From assembly GCA_049965095.1 (NCBI GenBank), contig JBMFWR010000008.1:1-31494 (forward strand): a stretch of 31,494 nucleotides of DNA. Reading direction: 5' to 3'. Below, piece by piece: positions 1 through 6,544 of this stretch (position 1 is its first letter; each line of letters starts with the position of its first letter). The notes beneath the pieces are model-generated. The model was not told where the DNA came from and ran no database searches. It saw only the letters and a list, made by a program, of their open reading frames with translations. The translations under genes were made by a program, and so were the position numbers. Origin of the DNA: JAKAWW01 sp049965095. GTDB taxonomy: Archaea; Micrarchaeota; Micrarchaeia; Micrarchaeales; Micrarchaeaceae.

Positions 1-2
1 GA

Positions 3-482
3 GAGAGGAATATTGTCAAAGACCTAAACCACAAAATTTCAAACAAGATTGTTGAAATTGCAAAAGAGGCAGATGCGATGATCAAGCTCGAAAGACTTGA
101 TGGAATAAGAAACAACAAAAGACATGCAAAGTCATTCAACTATTCATTGCACAGTTGGTCTTTCAAACAGCTTCAATCATTAATTGAATATAAGGCAAGA
201 TTATGCGGAATACCTATTGCCTATGTGGAGCCTGAAAACACATCGAAAGAGTGTTCAAGGTGTGGAAGCATAGGAACAAGGATAGGCAAAAAATTCGTGT
301 GCCACAATTGTGGACACGTAGACCATGCCGACGCAAACGCATCGTTCAATATTGCATTGCGTCAGCCTTTAAATGGCATGAGTCAATTGCATGCAGACAG
401 TGATGCATGCAAAGGGAGCACTGATACCCCTCAAATGGCAACGCTGAGAACGACAGCGACCATGAGCCTTCAAACCAAGTAG
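3..482 (+). CDS. tnpB: TnpB, IS605-family RNA-guided nuclease (C-terminal part, cut by window start)
   Basis: The frame is open from the first bases of the window, so only the C-terminal ~160 residues are visible; the Met at 78 is internal. The segment starting ERNIVKDLNHKISNKIVE is typical of the region before the last RuvC blocks of TnpB. The RuvC Glu lies in YVEPENTSKECSRCG. A zinc ribbon follows (CSRCG ... CHNCGH), then HADANASFNIA carrying the last RuvC Asp. Known members are RNA-guided DNA nucleases that help the element persist at its donor site; the guide RNA usually overlaps the 3' end of tnpB and the right end of the IS, which here would be about 350-560. The visible frame is intact. 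Whether the N-terminal half is intact cannot be seen. Confidence 0.93.
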   Translation, partial: ERNIVKDLNHKISNKIVEIAKEADAMIKLERLDGIRNNKRHAKSFNYSLHSWSFKQLQSLIEYKARLCGIPIAYVEPENTSKECSRCGSIGTRIGKKFVCHNCGHVDHADANASFNIALRQPLNGMSQLHADSDACKGSTDTPQMATLRTTATMSLQTK

Positions 483-501
483 GCACCAAGCCAAAAGGAA
501 C

Positions 502-521
502 CCCACGAATTTATTCGTGGG
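502..521 (+). repeat. IS200/IS605 right-end hairpin
   Basis: CCCACGAATTTATTCGTGGG lies 20 nt after the tnpB stop and folds into an 8-bp perfect stem with a TTTA loop. Subterminal hairpins of this kind are the TnpA recognition sites of IS200/IS605 elements. A nearly identical hairpin precedes tnpA at 31113-31132, which supports the assignment. The exact right-end cleavage site cannot be fixed without an empty site, but should lie a few tens of bases downstream. Confidence 0.75.
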
Positions 522-619
522 AGGATGTCAGACTTCAGCTGCAGAATATCCAATCGCATCAAACCGCAGCAACGCTGCAGCCAAGAACATATTTATGGAA
601 AAATAGATAGATGTTTCAA

Positions 620-638
620 CTACCGAAGAAGTCGGTAG
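620..638 (+). other. Small hairpin downstream of the IS right end
   Basis: CTACCGA-AGAAG-TCGGTAG is a 7-bp perfect stem with a 5-nt loop in the gap between the IS remnant and the nucleoside phosphorylase gene. It is followed by AATTCTTTAAGATATTAAC, which could be the TATA region for the gene at 723. Its role is unknown. It could be a terminator-like structure or part of the DNA next to the IS insertion. Confidence 0.3.
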
Positions 639-722
639 AATTCTTTAAGATATTAACATAGCAAACACTGCATGCTTAAACCAATACGATGCATAAACGC
701 GCATTGCAGCACTTAGTACAGA

Positions 723-1580
723 ATGGATAAATACCTATTTACACCAAGGATTTTTGCATATGGTAATTGCATGTTTCCACACTACAATGGCAAATACACT
801 AAAAGGCCTTCGTTGAGCCCACAATACTTTGTAAAAGGCAATAAGGTCAAATTACCAGACATGGCAGTACTGGTTTACTCTTCAAGGATAATGAGGAAGC
901 TCATCAAGATCTTTGGTGGAACCAGAGTAGCTTCATACAAAGACAAAATGTTCAATTCCTTAGGTGTGTATCTAAGCAGAAGCAGCGGCTTGGCAATAGT
1001 ATATCTTCCTATTGGCGCACCGATAACCGGGATCGCAACTGAAGAACTGATATCTAAAGGTGTAAAGCACTTTCTCATAGTCGGATTTGCCGGAAGCCTT
1101 AAAGATGAAATAGGCCATGGAAATGTCATTGTATGCTCTAAGGCCATAAGGGACGAGGGTGTTTCTCACCATTATGCTAGGGAATCGATGTATGCATACC
1201 CAACCAAGGAATTCACGAGAGACATTATAAAGAGTATGAAAAGAGAGGGCATGAAATTTATGGTTGGGCCTAGCTGGACGATAGATACACCGTATATGGA
1301 GACCGTAGATGAAATAGGGCATTACAGTAAGAGGGGCGTATTGACCGTCGAGATGGAATCTGCTGCTCTATTTGCAATAGTAGACAGGTATAGGAGAAAA
1401 GGCATGAAGATTGAGGCAGGTGCAATCTTCATAATATCTGATATTGTGACAAAGGATATCAAGGAATACGAATTTGTAGATACGAAAAAAGGATTTGGTG
1501 GTAACAAGTATTTTATTAGAGAGAGAGTTGAAGGAATCGCAAGTGTAATAAAAGACTTGAAGAAAGGAAGGATTCACTAA
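723..1580 (+). CDS. Nucleoside phosphorylase, uridine-phosphorylase-like (PNP/UDP family)
   Basis: This 285-residue protein belongs to the PNP_UDP_1 superfamily, which splits nucleosides with phosphate into base and (deoxy)ribose-1-phosphate for salvage. GFAGSL (about residues 123-128) occupies the phosphate-binding Gly-rich loop. AIRDEGVSHHYA follows, as in archaeal uridine-phosphorylase-like members. VEMESAALFAI (about 210-220) is the family signature with the ribose-binding Met-Glu. IISDI near 238 fits the C-terminal Asp motif. Base preference cannot be read from these motifs alone. The start at 723 lacks a clear Shine-Dalgarno site; ATG 771 (Met17, MFPHYNGKY) is an alternative. The gene stands alone between the IS remnant and a gene-poor stretch. 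Confidence 0.85.
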   Translation: MDKYLFTPRIFAYGNCMFPHYNGKYTKRPSLSPQYFVKGNKVKLPDMAVLVYSSRIMRKLIKIFGGTRVASYKDKMFNSLGVYLSRSSGLAIVYLPIGAPITGIATEELISKGVKHFLIVGFAGSLKDEIGHGNVIVCSKAIRDEGVSHHYARESMYAYPTKEFTRDIIKSMKREGMKFMVGPSWTIDTPYMETVDEIGHYSKRGVLTVEMESAALFAIVDRYRRKGMKIEAGAIFIISDIVTKDIKEYEFVDTKKGFGGNKYFIRERVEGIASVIKDLKKGRIH

Positions 1581-1610
1581 TTTTATTCTAAGTTGCTTTT
1601 CTTAAGTTAA

Positions 1611-2015
1611 CCTATCGAAACAAGGCTCTGTAAAGGTAATTGCGTGCCGAAGGCACTTAAAGTAGAAATACAAAAATTTGAATGGAAAAAGCTTCTTGGA
1701 GTACTAGAGGATTTGAAGAAAGTTGATGATAAGTGGCTGCCTAAAAGAGATACAAATTGGCAGAATAGAAGGCACATGTAGGAAGCAGATGCCGCGGTTT
1801 TTAGGTGGCACCCCTATTTTGGTTGTGATTTTTATTTTCTAAAACCATTTTATATTGGAATTTTTCAGCGCCCTTGCCGGACTGACGTCGCAGAGATTGA
1901 CACTCACAGCTTTGAGAATGTAAGCGCACCGTATACAAAATTAATTAAATTCAAATCTACCCAAAGTCGCTATAGTAACGACCATACAAAAAGCGCTTTA
2001 AGAAAAGCAAAATAA
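1611..2015 (+). pseudogene. Decayed reading frame with one in-frame TAG
   Basis: The 473-base gap after the nucleoside phosphorylase holds no intact gene, but one frame is open from 1611 to the TAA at 2013-2015 except for a single TAG at 1779-1781. The first half could start at GTG 1644 (45 residues, Lys/Leu-rich: VPKALKVEIQKFEWKKLLGV...). The second half continues for 77 sense codons (EADAAVFRWHPYFGCDFYF... to ...SALRKAK). No ATG start or known domain is seen. It reads best as a fragment of a former gene inactivated by a nonsense change. It runs through the 14-nt tRNA-Arg-like sequence at 1867-1880, so that sequence could belong to an insertion in the frame or simply be part of it. Chance openness is not excluded. 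Confidence 0.35.
1867..1880 (+). repeat. 14-nt copy of tRNA-Arg 3' end (candidate att site)
   Basis: AGCGCCCTTGCCGG here is identical to 3102-3115, which contains the last bases of the tRNA-Arg(GCG) gene (T-stem end, 3' acceptor strand, discriminator) plus two bases beyond it, in the same orientation. A second copy of a tRNA 3' end downstream of the intact tRNA is the usual footprint of tyrosine-integrase elements. The bracketed 1.2 kb holds two small membrane-protein genes. No integrase gene is present. Confidence 0.45.
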
Positions 2016-2053
2016 AATGTTCAACAGTAGTTTCTGCTATTGTGCTCTTTATT

Positions 2054-2386
2054 TTATAAGGTTAGACCATTCTGCTTTGCTATATAATACAAAGCAAGGC
2101 CTCCAAAAAGCGGTATAGTCATGCATGTTAAAAATATAAGTATATAAATCAATTTGGATTGTTCTGAATTCATAAGCAAACCTGTAATTATAACTAATAT
2201 TATGCCAACAACAAGAATAATTGAAATACTAATGCCTAGAGTAGAATAAAACAATACATTGCCCAAAATCCCTCCAAAAATAATCATTGCTGCAAAACTT
2301 GCACCACTAATCATTTTGCGTTCAGAAGCTTTGGTTGTTGAATTGATAGCTGATGCCTGTGTATTATTTTGAGTTTGTAAACCCAT
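2054..2386 (-). CDS. Small hypothetical membrane protein, three predicted TM helices
   Basis: This 110-residue protein starts with a hydrophilic Gln/Asn/Ser/Thr-rich stretch (about residues 1-24). Three hydrophobic segments follow, at about 26-48, 50-72 and 78-102, the last two separated by MNSEQSKL. No family is recognised. ATG 2386 is preceded by AAGGTG with 6-nt spacing, a good Shine-Dalgarno site. It diverges from the membrane-protein gene at 2525 across an AT-rich 138-bp gap, and both genes sit in a visibly AT-richer islet between a tRNA-Arg and a copy of its 3' end. A transferred origin is an inference from composition and position. Confidence 0.6.
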   Translation of the reverse strand: MGLQTQNNTQASAINSTTKASERKMISGASFAAMIIFGGILGNVLFYSTLGISISIILVVGIILVIITGLLMNSEQSKLIYILIFLTCMTIPLFGGLALYYIAKQNGLTL

Positions 2387-2524
2387 AAAAACACCTTAAC
2401 TAATATTAAATGCAAAAATATTAAAATGTAATATCTGGTTTTGCTTTGTTGATTTGGCCTAACTTTAGCAACAAAATTCTTTTTATAGCAAATCTTTAAA
2501 TTCTTTGATTTCAAATACAAAATA

Positions 2525-3079
2525 ATGTACTTGCCAGAAGAAAAAGCTGATGACAACCAACAGCCCCTTATACCGCAGCCAGACAAGCTTTTTCATATGC
2601 TAGAAGTATTATTTTTGCCATTTCTATTTATATTATTCATGGTTGGATTTGGTCTTCTTTTAATAGGCAAAATACTTTTCGGTATAGCTGCAATTGCCCC
2701 TCTTATAGCAGATATAGTGAGTATAGCCCTTTTGATAAAGAATAGGCATCAGCATTCGAACGAGGAAAAATTCATAGACTTATCAATGAACCCAAATCAA
2801 CAAAAAAGATACTTCTTTCTTACAGTACTGACCGAATTTGCTGTTTTTTTGTACTTAGTTGGTTCTGCCTTTGAGGGGAGTAATCCCTTATTGGTACTTT
2901 TAGACTCTGCGTTTATGGTGATTGCAGGGATAGCCTTAACATTCTACATTATACATATAGCTGTTCACAATGCACATAAAACTATCCAAAAAATAAAAAT
3001 TGCACTTTATGGGCTTCTTTTCATATTTATTTTAGTTTTTAGTATAGTTATCATCTATTTTGGTGCTACACGGTTATGA
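2525..3079 (+). CDS. Hypothetical polytopic membrane protein, about five TM helices
   Basis: This 184-residue protein has a short acidic/Gln-rich N-terminus (about 1-22). Hydrophobic segments follow at about 25-50, 52-72, 95-115, 121-146 and 158-182. A hydrophilic loop rich in His, Asn and Lys (NRHQHSNEEK...NPNQQKR) separates helices 2 and 3. No catalytic motif or known family is recognised. ATG 2525 lies about 30 nt after an AT-rich TATA-like stretch (TTTAAATTC), giving a short leader without a clear Shine-Dalgarno site. It is divergent from the small membrane protein at 2054-2386 and ends just before the tRNA-Arg 3' end. Confidence 0.65.
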   Translation: MYLPEEKADDNQQPLIPQPDKLFHMLEVLFLPFLFILFMVGFGLLLIGKILFGIAAIAPLIADIVSIALLIKNRHQHSNEEKFIDLSMNPNQQKRYFFLTVLTEFAVFLYLVGSAFEGSNPLLVLLDSAFMVIAGIALTFYIIHIAVHNAHKTIQKIKIALYGLLFIFILVFSIVIIYFGATRL

Positions 3080-3103
3080 GGTTAGGCTCTAATCCACAAT
3101 AAG

Positions 3104-3177
3104 CGCCCTTGCCGGGATTTGAACCCGGATCACAGGCTCCGCAAGCCCGTGTTCTATCCAAGTTATACTACAAGGGC
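3104..3177 (-). tRNA. tRNA-Arg (anticodon GCG)
   Basis: Read on the minus strand, acceptor strands GCCCTTG and CAAGGGC pair perfectly, with G as discriminator. The anticodon arm is CGGGC-TTGCGGA-GCCTG, giving anticodon GCG, which reads CGC/CGU. The T arm is CCGGG-TTCAAAT-CCCGG. No intron is needed. The D stem reads GTAT/GAAC, which leaves an A12-A23 mismatch. CCA is not encoded, fitting the separate CCA-adding enzyme at 25522. An AT-rich TATA-like stretch lies about 30-40 nt upstream. The 3' end is duplicated at 1867-1880. Confidence 0.93.
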
Positions 3178-3249
3178 ACATGCTATAGGTATATTTAGCC
3201 ATGCATATTTAAATTTGATACCCCAAATAAACATAAATAGAATGGTTGC

Positions 3250-4308
3250 ATGTACCACACGTATCTTACTATATTGATACCTACGATAGTATCTTTTATA
3301 GTTTCAATAGTTGCGCTTCTGTTTGTCAAGGGCTATATGCTTGAATCTGGTGTCATCGCAATAGATAACAACAAAAAAGGCAAGCCCGTTGTGCCGAGCA
3401 GCGGTGGACTGGCTGTCGCTTTTGGCTTTGTGGTGGGCATGCTCACATATATATTTGGTGCAAGCTTCCCTTCGGCTGCGCATCCATTCTATGTGCCAGT
3501 AGCATCACTTACATACATATACGCCACAATACTTGCCGTATTGCTGATATCTATTGCAGGCTTTCTTGACGACATAAACGTAAAAAGGACAGCAGAGAAG
3601 ACCACAGGCATGCAGGATATAAGGAAGGGCTTGAAGCAGTGGCAGAAGCCATTGCTCTCGTTTATGGGGGCAATTCCACTTATGGCAATAAATGCAGGCA
3701 ACGCTTTTGTAGATGTGCCATTTGTAGGGCTCGTCAACTTTGGTGTATTTTACCCATTGCTCATAATACCGCTAGCAGTAGTATTTGCAGCCAACGCTTT
3801 TAATCTTCTTGGGGGATTTGACGGAATAGCTGGAGGCAGTGCACTTGTGATGGGCATAGGATTCTTTATATATAGCATTTTATTTGGCTCATATATAGGC
3901 ACCCTCATATCATCGATATTCATAGCGGTGCTTGTGGCGTTTATGATTTTCAACAAATATCCGGCAACCCTTATGCCCGGGGACAGCTTCTCGTATACTG
4001 TTGGCGCAATAATAGTAGTGCTTATGATAGTCGGCAACATGGAGGCATTCGGGGTTATCGTTTTCATACCATGGTTTGTGGAATTCATATTGCACGCAAG
4101 GAAGAAATTTGACACAACAGATTTGGGTGTGCTGCAGCCTGATGGAACCATGGCGCCTCCATACGGCAAAAAAATCTATAGCTGGACCCATATTATAATG
4201 AATATTAAGAAGTGCAAGGAATGGGAGGTATCGCTTTACATGTGGATCATAGAGGCGGGCTTTGTAGTGCTTGCCTTCCTCCTGAAATTCTTAATGCTTT
4301 TGCCTTGA
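3250..4308 (+). CDS. Glycosyltransferase family 4: polyprenyl-phosphate GlcNAc-1-phosphate transferase-like (MraY/WecA/AglH/Alg7 superfamily)
   Basis: This integral membrane enzyme is expected to move a sugar-1-phosphate from a UDP-sugar to dolichyl/polyprenyl phosphate, the first step of N-glycan or surface-polymer assembly. It has 352 residues and about ten hydrophobic segments. KKGKPVVPSSGGLAV near 43-56 is the N-terminal signature. AGFLDDINVKR (DD about 107-108) holds the Mg/substrate Asp pair. NAFNLLGGFDGIAGG (about 182-196) is the nucleophile region. MPGDSFSYTVG and HARKKFDTTD are later cytoplasmic motifs. Archaea lack murein, so an Alg7/AglH-like role is more likely than MraY; the sugar cannot be read. 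Its 3' end overlaps the convergent histone gene by about 60 bp. Pathway partners in this window are the dolichol-kinase-like gene (5540) and the cis-prenyltransferase (9766). Confidence 0.88.
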   Translation: MYHTYLTILIPTIVSFIVSIVALLFVKGYMLESGVIAIDNNKKGKPVVPSSGGLAVAFGFVVGMLTYIFGASFPSAAHPFYVPVASLTYIYATILAVLLISIAGFLDDINVKRTAEKTTGMQDIRKGLKQWQKPLLSFMGAIPLMAINAGNAFVDVPFVGLVNFGVFYPLLIIPLAVVFAANAFNLLGGFDGIAGGSALVMGIGFFIYSILFGSYIGTLISSIFIAVLVAFMIFNKYPATLMPGDSFSYTVGAIIVVLMIVGNMEAFGVIVFIPWFVEFILHARKKFDTTDLGVLQPDGTMAPPYGKKIYSWTHIIMNIKKCKEWEVSLYMWIIEAGFVVLAFLLKFLMLLP

Positions 4309-4597
4309 ATTTCCTTGTGCTGCGCCTTTGCGGCCTTATGTTGTTAAGTATCACTGCCTTGTTGAGCTGGCTGTTGCATTCTTTCATCAGCTCTACATCG
4401 CTGTATTTTATCACCTTGCGCCTGCCTGCGTAATTTGCATACAGCGTGGCTTCGTTTATCAATTCGTCAACTGTTGACTCAAGTTCCTTTTCGAAGCTCA
4501 AAAGCGCCCCTTCGTGCACCTTTTGGGCGCCGGCTTCGCGCAAAAATTCCTCGATATCATAAAGACTGAACCCTCTCTTCCTAGCTTTTTGAACCAA
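4247..4597 (-). CDS. Archaeal histone-fold protein with a basic C-terminal tail
   Basis: Residues about 11-75 match the HMf/H3-H4 histone fold: SLYDIEEFLREAGAQKV (helix 1), then a long central helix from about EGALLSFEKEL to LYANYAG, then GRRKVIKYSDVELM (loop 2 and helix 3), parallel to GRKTIKAEDIELA of HMfB. The expected role is DNA wrapping as dimers or higher oligomers. Unlike the ~67-residue HMf type, it continues about 40 residues in a Lys/Arg-rich tail (RPQRRSTRKFKAKALR), the last ~20 codons of which overlap the 3' end of the convergent glycosyltransferase gene. The start is inferred: TTG 4597 has GGGGTG 5 nt upstream, while TTG 4615 would add six residues and lies near the TSS predicted from the TATA at 4633-4646, so a leaderless start is also possible. 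No ATG or GTG fits. Confidence 0.85.
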   Translation of the reverse strand: MVQKARKRGFSLYDIEEFLREAGAQKVHEGALLSFEKELESTVDELINEATLYANYAGRRKVIKYSDVELMKECNSQLNKAVILNNIRPQRRSTRKFKAKALRISGGRQALQSPPL

Positions 4598-4632
4598 TAA
4601 AACACCCCAGTGCAATCTAATTGAAAAGCAAC

Positions 4633-4646
4633 CTTTTTAAATAAAA
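4633..4646. promoter_or_regulatory. TATA-like box in the histone/nfo divergent gap
   Basis: CTTTTTAAATAAAA reads as a TATA box on both strands: TTTAAATA toward nfo and TTTATTTAAA toward the histone gene. The centre lies about 24 nt from the TTG at 4615 on one side and about 50 nt from ATG 4690 on the other. It is the only clear A/T box in this gap, so it may serve both genes. Inferred from spacing only. Confidence 0.45.
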
Positions 4647-4689
4647 CTGCATTAAACTGATTAGCGGTATTCCGTAAGCAGTGTAAACG

Positions 4690-5553
4690 ATGCAAGAACC
4701 AGGTTTTGGCTTCCATCTTTCAATAAGCAAGGGCATAGCCAGCGCAGCAACAGAAGCAGCAAGCAAAAACTACAAGGTATTCCAGCTGTTTGTATCAAAC
4801 CCAAGGATGTGGAGGTTCAACCGCCCTGACCAGAAAAGTGCCGATGAATTCATAGAAACTACGCGCTCCAAAAGCATAACACCATTTGCACACATGCCTT
4901 ACATATGCAACCTTGCATCGCCTAGAGATGAAATATACAAAAAGAGCATAGACATCGCAATACAAAACATGAATGAATGTGATGCACTAGGGATACGCAA
5001 TCTTGTTTTTCACATGGGCTCGCATCTCGGAAGCGGCGCCGCAACAGGAAAGGAAAGACTGAAAAATGCTATTTATGAGATATTGGAGAATACTGGAGAC
5101 ACTAATATGCTGCTCGAGAATTCTGCAGGATATTCAAACAGCATGGGCTCTTCTATAAGCGAAATCGTTCAGGTAATAAATGACATAGGCTCGGCAAGAG
5201 TAGGGATGTGCATAGACACCTGCCACCTTTTTGCTGCAGGCTACGACCTCTCAAAAAGTGAGGTTGTAAGCAGCATAAGCAGTGGGATACTGCAAACTGT
5301 TGGCTCCAATACAATAAAGCTGGTGCATCTCAACGATTCAAAATACCCACTGGGAAGCGGCCTGGACAGGCACTGGCATATTGGCAAAGGTTATATAGGA
5401 GAAAAAGGTTTCATTAACCTGTTTGCAGACAAGATGCTTGGCGCAGGCCCTTTTGTAATGGAAACCCCTTATGAAAATGAAAAGTCGGAAGAGCAAAACC
5501 TAAGAAACGCCATCAGGCTCTTCAAAAAGGCAAAAGAAGCTAATACAAAATAG
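4690..5553 (+). CDS. nfo: Endonuclease IV (AP endonuclease family 2)
   Basis: This 287-residue TIM-barrel enzyme cuts DNA 5' of abasic sites in base excision repair. The trinuclear zinc ligands are all visible: FHMGSH (His), LLENSAG (Glu), GMCIDTCHLFAAGYD (Asp and His), LVHLNDS (His), GSGLDRHWHIGKG (Asp and His) and VMETP (Glu) near the C-terminus. Length is normal for the family (~280). Expression likely starts from the AT box at 4633-4646; no strong Shine-Dalgarno site precedes ATG 4690. Its end overlaps the convergent kinase-like gene by 14 bp. Confidence 0.96.
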   Translation: MQEPGFGFHLSISKGIASAATEAASKNYKVFQLFVSNPRMWRFNRPDQKSADEFIETTRSKSITPFAHMPYICNLASPRDEIYKKSIDIAIQNMNECDALGIRNLVFHMGSHLGSGAATGKERLKNAIYEILENTGDTNMLLENSAGYSNSMGSSISEIVQVINDIGSARVGMCIDTCHLFAAGYDLSKSEVVSSISSGILQTVGSNTIKLVHLNDSKYPLGSGLDRHWHIGKGYIGEKGFINLFADKMLGAGPFVMETPYENEKSEEQNLRNAIRLFKKAKEANTK

Positions 5554-6535
5554 CGATCAAGTTCCTTATCAGCACCAGCACAGTAGAGATAGTTGCATTG
5601 TCGTCTATTTTAAAGCTGTATGATTCGACAAGCGCCACTGCAGTGCCTATTAAAATAGAACCCAGTAGGCTATGGTATATTGCATAATATGATATTGCAG
5701 ACACCGCAAGGAATGCCGCGAAGCCGGCAACTGTTTTATTCCTTACATAAGGCATCTTTTGCCCACCTATGATTTTTCCGGCTATTGTTGCTACTGCATC
5801 ACTAAAGAAGAGTACAGCAAGCGCAAAGACCATAAAATCCAGCGTGCCTGAAAGCCCTATTATAAGCGACGTGCCTGCTGCGATATAAGCGGCACCGTAG
5901 CCATAGGTATCGCTCTTTCTTTCAAATCTGCTTAGCAGCACGAATAGCTTTTTAGTGCGCCTCGAATTGTATATAAGATTGTTTAGCGTGTAGCCAGTAA
6001 GAAGGAGCAAAAATATTATTGTTGCACCCGCCTGGTAGCCCAGCAAGCACGCTATGCCTATTACAATTGCACCTAAGATTATCTGGAACACATCGCGGCG
6101 TATTTCAAGCCTGCTGTCCGTCCTGGCTTTTTTGTGCTTGCGCCTTTCGTCACGGACAAGTAAGCCAAGTATTGTGCCTATTCCGAAGAGCCACGTGCTA
6201 TAGATAAAGCTGTGCAGCGCAAGAAGGACAAAAGCAGCAACTACGAGAATGCTAAAATAACCGGTAAACGCGCACGGCTTCCTGCCATATGCAAATGCAA
6301 GCATCAGCGATGCTATGGCAAAGTCCGCAGATGCCAAAGCCACTATATAGTAATATGATGAAAATGAATGCAAATAATACAGCACGAGCATTGAAATTGC
6401 TATGCTTAAAGTAAGCGCGATATTCAGCTTGGCGGATTGCTCTTTGTAATACCTTGTGATACCTTTCAAAGGTGCAATTCCAGCAACCGCTCCTATCAAA
6501 GCAACGGCGAGAAGCGCTATGTATAGATAAAGCAT
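5540..6535 (-). CDS. SEC59/phytol-kinase-family membrane protein, candidate dolichol (polyprenol) kinase
   Basis: This 331-residue polytopic protein has the CTP-dependent lipid-kinase signature in its C-terminal half: FFSDAVATIAGKIIGGQKMP, then NKTVAGFAAFLAV, then VALVESYSFKIDDNATIS. These match the SDAxAxxxGk, KTxxGs and ExxsxxxDDN blocks of SEC59/DGK1/VTE5-type proteins. The N-terminal half adds about five hydrophobic helices and a basic loop (RDERRKHKKARTDSR, near 130-145). In archaea such a protein could phosphorylate dolichol or another isoprenoid alcohol; the substrate is inferred. The nearby GlcNAc-1-P transferase-like enzyme and cis-prenyltransferase favour dolichol. Convergent with nfo (14-bp overlap), about 10 nt downstream of asnS and possibly co-transcribed with it. 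Confidence 0.75.
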   Translation of the reverse strand: MLYLYIALLAVALIGAVAGIAPLKGITRYYKEQSAKLNIALTLSIAISMLVLYYLHSFSSYYYIVALASADFAIASLMLAFAYGRKPCAFTGYFSILVVAAFVLLALHSFIYSTWLFGIGTILGLLVRDERRKHKKARTDSRLEIRRDVFQIILGAIVIGIACLLGYQAGATIIFLLLLTGYTLNNLIYNSRRTKKLFVLLSRFERKSDTYGYGAAYIAAGTSLIIGLSGTLDFMVFALAVLFFSDAVATIAGKIIGGQKMPYVRNKTVAGFAAFLAVSAISYYAIYHSLLGSILIGTAVALVESYSFKIDDNATISTVLVLIRNLIAILY

Positions 6536-6544
6536 CTAATTACC

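Noticed and set aside
566..578. GCAGC-AAC-GCTGC mini-hairpin after the IS
   Set aside because: Five base pairs with a 3-nt loop is weak and expected by chance at this length.
972..1322. Minus-strand frames within the nucleoside phosphorylase gene
   Set aside because: They lie wholly inside a gene with clear family motifs and show no motif of their own.
1779..1781. In-frame TAG as a pyrrolysine codon
   Set aside because: No pyrrolysine genes are in view, the frame has no methyltransferase features or good start, and a simple nonsense change explains it better.
2311..2586. 91-residue minus-strand frame overlapping two membrane-protein genes
   Set aside because: It covers the divergent promoter gap and overlaps both better-supported genes; its composition looks like translated AT-rich DNA.
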